Shown: one piece after another, positions 57,554-64,000 of the stretch
How the letters are laid out: each line of letters begins with the position of its first letter
How positions within the stretch are numbered: the first letter of the stretch is position 1
Assembly: GCF_004337985.1 (NCBI RefSeq)
Contig: NC_043742.1
Span: 620,001-684,000 of the forward strand
Length of the DNA: 64,000 nt
Origin: Pyricularia pennisetigena
Lineage: Eukaryota; Ascomycota; Sordariomycetes; Magnaporthales; Pyriculariaceae
Reading direction: 5' to 3'
Position numbers and translations under genes: made by a program
Notes under the pieces: generated by a model
Seen by the model: only the letters and a program-made list of their open reading frames with translations
The model's database searches: none
Told to the model about the DNA's origin: nothing

Positions 57554-58958
57554 TAATCTCAGTGCTTAGACTAGACCCCCCTGCTTCGCAGTGGGGACCG
57601 AGCGCTCCATGTACCTTTCAGCCACATGGCTTTTCGACCAATTGCGTTGGCCGAAAAGATCGCGCTCGTTCTAGTCTGAGGACAACTTGTCGATTTTCCC
57701 CGTTCATGGCGGGTATTTGTACTGTTTTCGCACTGTGCATGCACTGTATACGTAATACCAATAATATAACCACTGTATACAATTAAATATTCGAATAAAT
57801 AAATGAATAAAAATCGTAAAAATATAAGGTAACCTGCGTTGTAATAAATAAATTATTTATATTTTTTTAACACAGGAGCCGTGGGTATATCTCCCCCAAT
57901 TATATATATATTTAAATATTAAAATCTTTTTTCTAATTTTTAATCTATATTTTTATATGTAATTTACTATTGTGAACAAAGATGTTTTATACAAATAAAA
58001 TAGACAATTATAAAAGCGATTTCTATATTAGCGTGCTGGTAGAAAGTGCATGCGATTACCGCTTAAAATAAATATCATATCAACATTTTTCATTTAATAA
58101 ATATTTTATTAAAAAACTTGATAATTCGCCCAATTAAATTTAAGTTTTGAAAAAACTTGAATATAGCATCAGAGATATATAATTTTATACAAATATTTTT
58201 TAACGTTTTTTTACCATTTGTATTTTATTAAATAATATAAAAAATATAAAAACAATATAATTTTACCATTTCTTTTAATAAAAGAAATATTAAAGCCAAT
58301 ACTACGAAGCGGATCTCACATGGACGCTTATATATATACGTAATCCAATCCCTGAAATTTTGGTTTTATTATCGCCATAATTGGCAAAAATATAAAAGCG
58401 TTTCGATTGTAAATTTTATACAAAATTATATATACCTTACTTATCCGCTTATTTAACGGCTTATATAATCAAATATATATACCAAAATCTGGTATACAAT
58501 TATTTATATATATACTATCCCCCACCCATAAGAAATTTGAAATTTTATTGACAAATAAAAATAATATAAAACAAATACGGAAGTCGAAATAAAATCCAAA
58601 AAATAGTACCGCCATGAGCGGATTAAGGGCAGGGCCTAGCAAATTCGCCCAATTATACACATAAAAATTTAAACTAAATTACTATTAATAACGGTACTAA
58701 ATGGTATCTTCAACGTATAAACCGCTTATTTTTACGATTTTTATTTATTTTTTTATAACGGAGTGTTAGTCGCCGAATTGACGAAAATACCGCCATAAGC
58801 GGCGAAAATCGACAAATTGTCCTCAGACTGAACCAGAGCGTTCGTTGGATGGACCCACAGGTACATTGCAAAGCCGCAATTGAGCCACGAAGTGGAGCGA
58901 AGCGAGCGAAGCGGATCAATTGTGGAGCTCTGGGCTTCAGGGATAAGCCCTGAGACTA
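57554..58958 (-). mobile_element. CLE-12, complete short variant (1405 bp)
   Basis: Ends TAATCTCAGTG (G-to-A in the terminus) and CCTGAGACTA, with perfect 9-bp target duplications GACCAATCA (57545-57553 and 58959-58967). It contains a single copy of the internal unit, explaining most of the 460-bp size difference from CLE-5. It has the best-preserved right-end fold (57560-57685). Confidence 0.92.
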
Positions 58959-59353
58959 GACCAATCATACGAAATTTACAAATTGATAACGTGAAAAGCC
59001 AGAACGCGCGCAGAAAATTTTGTTTTATTAAATGTTTGAACGCTGGAATCCGGTTAATATTATTAATTAAAATTTAGGTTTAATCCTTTTTCATTGGATA
59101 AATAAGAAATTTGAAAACTGGACGAATTTAATACAGTTATAATTGAAAATAAAATTATACGTTATCATCCGATAATTATCCAATGTTTGTAAAGACGAAT
59201 AATTATTGCAAAAATAGTTATAATAAATAATATACCACATACGCGCGACGAAAATATTTACGAATTCGTGGAGCAATAGTTATTTATAGGGAGACAACTA
59301 CGTATATTTATTTGGACTTAAATATTGGAGACGAGCGGAATTAACCACATAGA

Positions 59354-61140
59354 TAATCTCAGTGCTCAGGCTAGACCCCCCTGCTTCGCAGTGGGGACCG
59401 AGCGCTCCATATACCTTTCAGCCACATGGTTTTTCGACCAACTACATTGGCCGAAAAGATCGCGCTCGTTCTAGTCTGAGGACATTTTGTCGCATTTCGC
59501 CGTTTATAGCGGTATTATTAACGATACTTTGTCGCATTTTGCCATTTATAGCGGTACTGTTCATAATAATTTGTCGTATTCCGCCGTTTGTAACGGGTAT
59601 ATATATTATATACGCATTATAATAGCAAAACAAATGGTATGATTACGGTATACAGTTAAATATTCGAATATAAAATCAAATAAAAATCGTAAAAATTTGA
59701 AATAACCTGCGTTAAACTAATTGGGTTTTGGCAATCCCTTTACCAAAAACCGCGTTTTTTTATCCAATTTGTCGGGAAGGATATTGAAATATTAGGTAAG
59801 AATTGTAATTTCTTATTACATTTAATTATTATTTTCAATTATGGAATATAATATTGATTTTTACTTAGATAACAATATTAATTATTTAACAGACGCAAAT
59901 TGACAAAGTGAATGCAATTAACGTTTAAAATAGACCTTTTATTGATATTTTTATATTAATTATCATTAAATGAAAAAGCTAAATAATTTACGCAAATGAT
60001 AGTAAGACGAGAAAAGCATCTAATTTATCCATTTCCTTTTGAATTTCTATCAAAATGTTACTTGAACTTATTTGTAAAAATTTTATTTTATTAAATAAAA
60101 CATAAAATAGAAACATGGCACAAATTTAACCATTTTTTATATGAAAAAGAAATGTAAATGGGCATTATAAATCGGATTTAACGCTGACGTTTACTTATAT
60201 ATTTAATGCAATCCCTGAAATTTGGTTTTTATTATTATAAAAATTGGTAAAAGTGTGAAAGGGTTTCGATTGTAAATTATATATAAAATTATACACACTA
60301 TACCTATGCGTTAATTATTGGTTCATATAACTGAATATGTGTACCAGACTACATTATTATACTCTGTAAACGTATCCCACATCCCAAGTGCAAAAACCAT
60401 GAAATTTGGCCGCAAAACAAAAATATTAAAAAATTAATTGAATAAAGCATAAAAGTTTATAAGATATACATTTAGTATTTTTTAAAATAAAAAGCTTAAG
60501 AGCCGCTGTTATGCCTCTGGTTGCACGTGGACGTTTGTTTACGGACGTAATCCAATCCCTGAAGGTTTGGATTCATGGTCGTTAGAATTGGTAAGAATGT
60601 AAGCGAGTTTCGATTGTAAATTAGATATAAAAAATATATACTTGACCTATCCGCTTATTTAACTGTTTATATAATACGGTATATGCACCAAAGCTTTTTA
60701 TACCGGTAAATGTATATATACGACCATCCACGTGCAAAAATTATAAAATTTGGGCAAAGATTGAAAATAATATTAAAAGAAATCGAAAATCGAAAAACAA
60801 TCGAAAAACCAGTACCGCTATGAACGGATTAAGGGCAGGTGGTATCCAATTCGGCCGTTATAACAGATAACAAAATAAATCAAATCGCTGCTAATAGCGG
60901 TACTAAACGCTATTTTCAACGATATTTTCTTTTTTCAATATTTTGCGTAATTATGAAATGATAAAGGAATGTCGGTCGCAAAAATACCAAAAATACCGCC
61001 ATAAACGGCGAAAATTGACAAATTGTCCGCAAACCTGAACCAGAACGTTCTTTGGATGGACCCACAGGTACAATGCAAAGCCGTAATTGAGCCCCGCGCA
61101 ATTGTGGAGCTCTGGGCTTCAGGGATAAGCCCTGAGACTA
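59354..61140 (-). mobile_element. CLE-13, complete element (1787 bp)
   Basis: Terminus TAATCTCAGTG at 59354 and CCTGAGACTA at 61140. The flanks CCACATAGA (59345-59353) and CGATATATA (61141-61149) occupy the same target position, as judged by alignment with 9602 in Copia-3 copy 1, but differ at three bases, so the duplication is decayed. Three iterons spaced 42 bp apart lie at 59489, 59531 and 59573. Confidence 0.82.
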
Positions 61141-61434
61141 CGATATATAGTGGTTAAAATTTATTATCCCGCACGTATGGGATTAATTATCGGCCGATTC
61201 TAACTATTATTGCACCCCAAAATAACCACTATATATCGTATATAAAACTATGATAAAACCTAGTTAATAAACGCAAAACCCAAAGTACGGTAATATATAA
61301 TTATAGATAATAATTGCACGACCGATATGAAAAAAAGAATTTGAAAATTGGATAAATTATTAATTCGACCAATAAACGCGCGAAATCCGCAAAACGTACG
61401 TTGACTTATTAAAAGAAATATGCGGATTTACTCA

Positions 61435-63236
61435 AGTCTCAGGGCTTATCCCTGAAGCCCAGAGCTCCACAATTAATCCACTTCGTGGCTCAATTGCGGT
61501 TTTGCAATATACTTGTGGGTCCATCCAAAACATATTCTGGTTCAGGTCTGAGGACAATATGTCGATTTTCGCCGTTTATGGCGGTACTTTTGGCCTTTTT
61601 TCGACCGACACTCCTTTATTATTCCACAATTACGGAAAATATTAAAAAAAGAAAATATCGTTGAAAATAGCGTTTAGTATCGCTATTAGCAGCGATCTAA
61701 TTTATTTTTGTATCTTTTATAATGGCCGAATTAGATACCACCTGCCCTTAATCCGTTCATGGCGGTACTGTTTTTTCGATCTTTTTTTCGATTTTCGATT
61801 TTGTTTAATATTATTTTTAATTTTTCACCAAATTTTATAATTTTTGCACGTGGAGGGTCGTATATATGTATATATCGTTAAAATAAATGTTGGTGCGTAT
61901 ACGACATTATATAAGCATTTAAATAAGCGGATAGGCAAAGTATATACTTTTTTATATATAATTTACAAGCGAAACTCGTTTATATTTTTACCAATTTTAA
62001 CGATAATAAAACGAAAATTTCAGGGATTTGATTACGTATATAAACAAACGTCCAAGTCCAATCCTACTTATATCATCGGCTTTAAAAACTGTTTAATAAA
62101 AAAAGATGCTAAATATGTATTTTATAAATCTTTTTGCTTTATTTGATTAATTTTATATTATTTTTGGTTTGCAGCCAGATCTTGTGGGTTTTGCACGTGG
62201 GGGGTGGTATGTATCTATTTAATATAATATTACATTTTGGTACTTATATCTGATTATATAAGCCGTTAAATATGCGGATAGGTAAAGTGTATCCAATTTT
62301 ATATATGTTTTACAATCGAAATGCTTTTACATTTTTACCAATTTTAACATTAATAAAACTGAATTTTGAAGGAGTGGATTATGTATATAAACAAACGTTA
62401 ACGTAAGACCCGATTTACAATACCGGCCCTTTTTGTCTTTTTATATAAAAAAATCCTAAATTTGTGGTACTTTTGTATTTCTTGCTTTATTTACGTAAAT
62501 AAAATTTATAAAAAAAACTCAAATAAGATTTATTAATAAATTGATAAAGAAATGCATGAATTAAAAATCTTTTCAAATTTCTCAATATTTGCGTAAATTT
62601 TAGCTCTCTAACAAATTGTTAATCTATATAAAAATATCAATAAAACTTTTGTCTTAGTCGATAATTGCACGCATTTTGCAGTGTTAGGTTTATTAAGCTA
62701 TAAAAACTGTAATTTAAGCTAAAGTTAATGTTATATACCATCATTAAGAATAAGAATCAAATATAATGAAAAATTACAAATTTTACTGAATATTTTAATA
62801 TCTTTCCATATACAGTAGCTATTAAAACGCGGCCGGTATTCAAATAATCAACAAACTCCAATAAATTTAACGCAAATTACTGTATATTTTTATAACTCTT
62901 ATTTGTTTTTTTATTTAAATATTTAATTAGATATTATAATTACACCATTTTCTTTTGCCATTATAATACGAATATATTGTATATACCCGCTATAAACGGC
63001 AAAATACCACAAACTCTCCTTATATTAATAAAATAATTATTAACGATATCGCACTGTTAAATATATTATTAATAATACCGCTATAAACGGCGAAATGCGA
63101 CAAAATATCCTCAAATTAGAACGAGCGCGATTTTTTCGGTCAATGTAATTGGTCGAAAAACCATATGGTTAAAAGGTATATGGAGCGTTCGGTCCCCACT
63201 GCGAAGCAGGGGGGTTTAGTCTAAGCATTGAGACTA
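61435..63236 (+). mobile_element. CLE-14, full-length element without matching flanks
   Basis: About 1.8 kb from AAGTCTCAGGG to GAGACTA. It includes both internal units. Left flank (GATTTACTC) and right flank (TATGAACGG) do not match. The right flank is itself CLE sequence, so the element is next to another CLE remnant and was probably rearranged after insertion. Confidence 0.78.
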
Positions 63237-63391
63237 TATGAACGGCGAAATGCGACAAGATGTCCTCAGACTAGAACGAGCGCGATCTTTTCGGCCAATG
63301 TAATTGGTCGAAAAGCCATGTGGCTGAAAGGTATATGGAGCGTTCGGTCCCCACTGCGGAGCAGGGGGGTCTAGTTTGAGCACTGAGACTA
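63237..63391 (+). repeat. CLE-15, right-end fragment
   Basis: Last 155 bp of a CLE (ATGAACGGCGAAATGCGACA, fold, CACTGAGACTA), directly behind CLE-14. Very well conserved. Followed by GTTTAGGAG. Confidence 0.8.
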
Positions 63392-63733
63392 GTTTAGGAG
63401 GCGATCCCCGAATCGTACCTACGTAAACGGCTAAAAATTATGCTTTAACGGATGCGTAACGTGATTAACGCCAACGGTATATATATAAGCTGGTAAATCT
63501 AATTTGTAAATAGCTTCAAACTTAATTTTAATATAATACGTATATTTATTTAATTATTTATAGTATTTCGTTTTGGTTACCTGTGTTTAAGGTTTTGTAT
63601 TTTAATTAATTTGGGCCGGAATTACTACCAAAAACGGCTAAATTCCCAAAGGATCCACACACCTATAAAGTCGCCACCACTGTTTAGGGGTAGTGATTTT
63701 TACCCCTACCACCATAGTAAAGGAAGGCCAGCG
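63392..63733. other. Spacer with a hairpin repeat shared with about 7972-8031
   Basis: No gene. 63648-63708 repeats the AAGTCGCCACCACTG segment and ends with AGGGGTA and TACCCCT, able to pair. The last bases, AAGGAAGGCCAGCG, match Copia-3 copy 1 at 9978-9991. Confidence 0.45.
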
Positions 63734-64000
63734 TAGTTTCAGGGTTTATCCCTAAAGCCCAGAGCTCCACAATTAAGCCACTTCGCGGCTCAATTGCGGC
63801 TTTGCAATGTACCTGTGGGTCCATCCAAAGAACGCTTTGGTTTAGGTCTGAGGACAATTTATCGATTTTCGCTGTTTATGGCGGTATTTTTGGTATTGTT
63901 GCGACCGACACTTCCTTATAATTCCATAACCACGTAAAATATTGAAAAAACAAAACCTCGTTGAAGATAGGAATTGGTAGGCCTTTTTCATGAGTACAAA
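63734..64000 (+). mobile_element. CLE-16, left part (continues beyond window)
   Basis: Begins TAGTTTCAGGG and contains the whole left-end fold, the TCTGAGGACAATTTATCG motif and the TTCGCTGTTTATGGCGGTAT iteron. Preceded by AGGCCAGCG, the expected target duplication. Confidence 0.8.

Larger units (their letters stand above)
57545..61434 (+). mobile_element. Copia-3 copy 2 internal region, split by two CLE insertions
   Basis: Host pieces at 57545-57553, 58959-59353 and 61141-61434 read in order like 9212-9895 of Copia-3 copy 1 (for example, ATACGAAATTTACAAATTG at 58968 against GTACGAAATTCACAAATTG at 9223; GCGCGAAATCCGCAAAACGT at 61379). They are separated only by CLE-12 and CLE-13. Sequence is lost after CLE-14. 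Confidence 0.7.

Overview
The window looks like a transposon graveyard in a filamentous ascomycete (Pezizomycotina). Almost everything is very AT-rich. Retrotransposon reading frames are riddled with stops, and copies of the same repeat differ mainly by C-to-T and G-to-A changes, the signature of repeat-induced point mutation (RIP). The only compositionally normal DNA is a roughly 3.8 kb island at about 3.67-7.48 kb, plus one undamaged Fot1/pogo transposon at 12.7-14.6 kb. The genus cannot be named from the sequence.

Layout. 1-3665: fragments of several repeat families, including an 808-bp foldback MITE and a solo LTR. 3666-7480: single-copy-like island with protein-like relics on the minus strand and one intact small secreted protein gene (6961-7425). 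7481-15927: repeat fragments, then Copia-3 copy 1 (5' LTR at 8900), which carries two Fot1/pogo elements, one ruined (10150-12000) and one intact (12707-14564). 15928-40881: a nested stack: Copia-2 is interrupted by Copia-1A (22153-39121), which is interrupted by a minus-strand Gypsy element (23123-32221), which is interrupted by a 1865-bp DNA element (29559-31423). Copia-1A and the DNA element have perfect target-site duplications (TSDs); the Gypsy TSD differs at one base, a RIP-type change. 40882-49628: LTR fragments, more copies of the 1865-bp element (one inserted in another) and a relic resembling a secreted M35 metallopeptidase gene (46143-47071). 49629-57045: an end-to-end Copia-1B with a perfect 5-bp TSD. 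57046-64000: Copia-3 copy 2 split by further copies of the DNA element.

The most interesting item is that repeated DNA element, here called CLE (cloverleaf-ended element). Full copies begin TAGTCTCAG, end CTGAGACTA and are flanked by 9-bp direct repeats. Four copies have perfect and different 9-bp TSDs, which defines the ends exactly and points to Mutator-like (MULE-type) transposition. Both ends can fold into branched multi-hairpin structures, carry iteron-like repeats just inside, and the middle holds a tandem duplication of about 361 bp. No transposase is visible in any copy, so the family looks non-autonomous.

Functional coding capacity is small: the Fot1/pogo transposase (12831 or 12858 to 14465) and the secreted protein at 6961 are the only two genes I would treat as potentially intact. 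A second link worth noting is that the foldback MITEs share terminal inverted repeats with the ruined Fot1/pogo copy, which suggests that transposon family once moved them.
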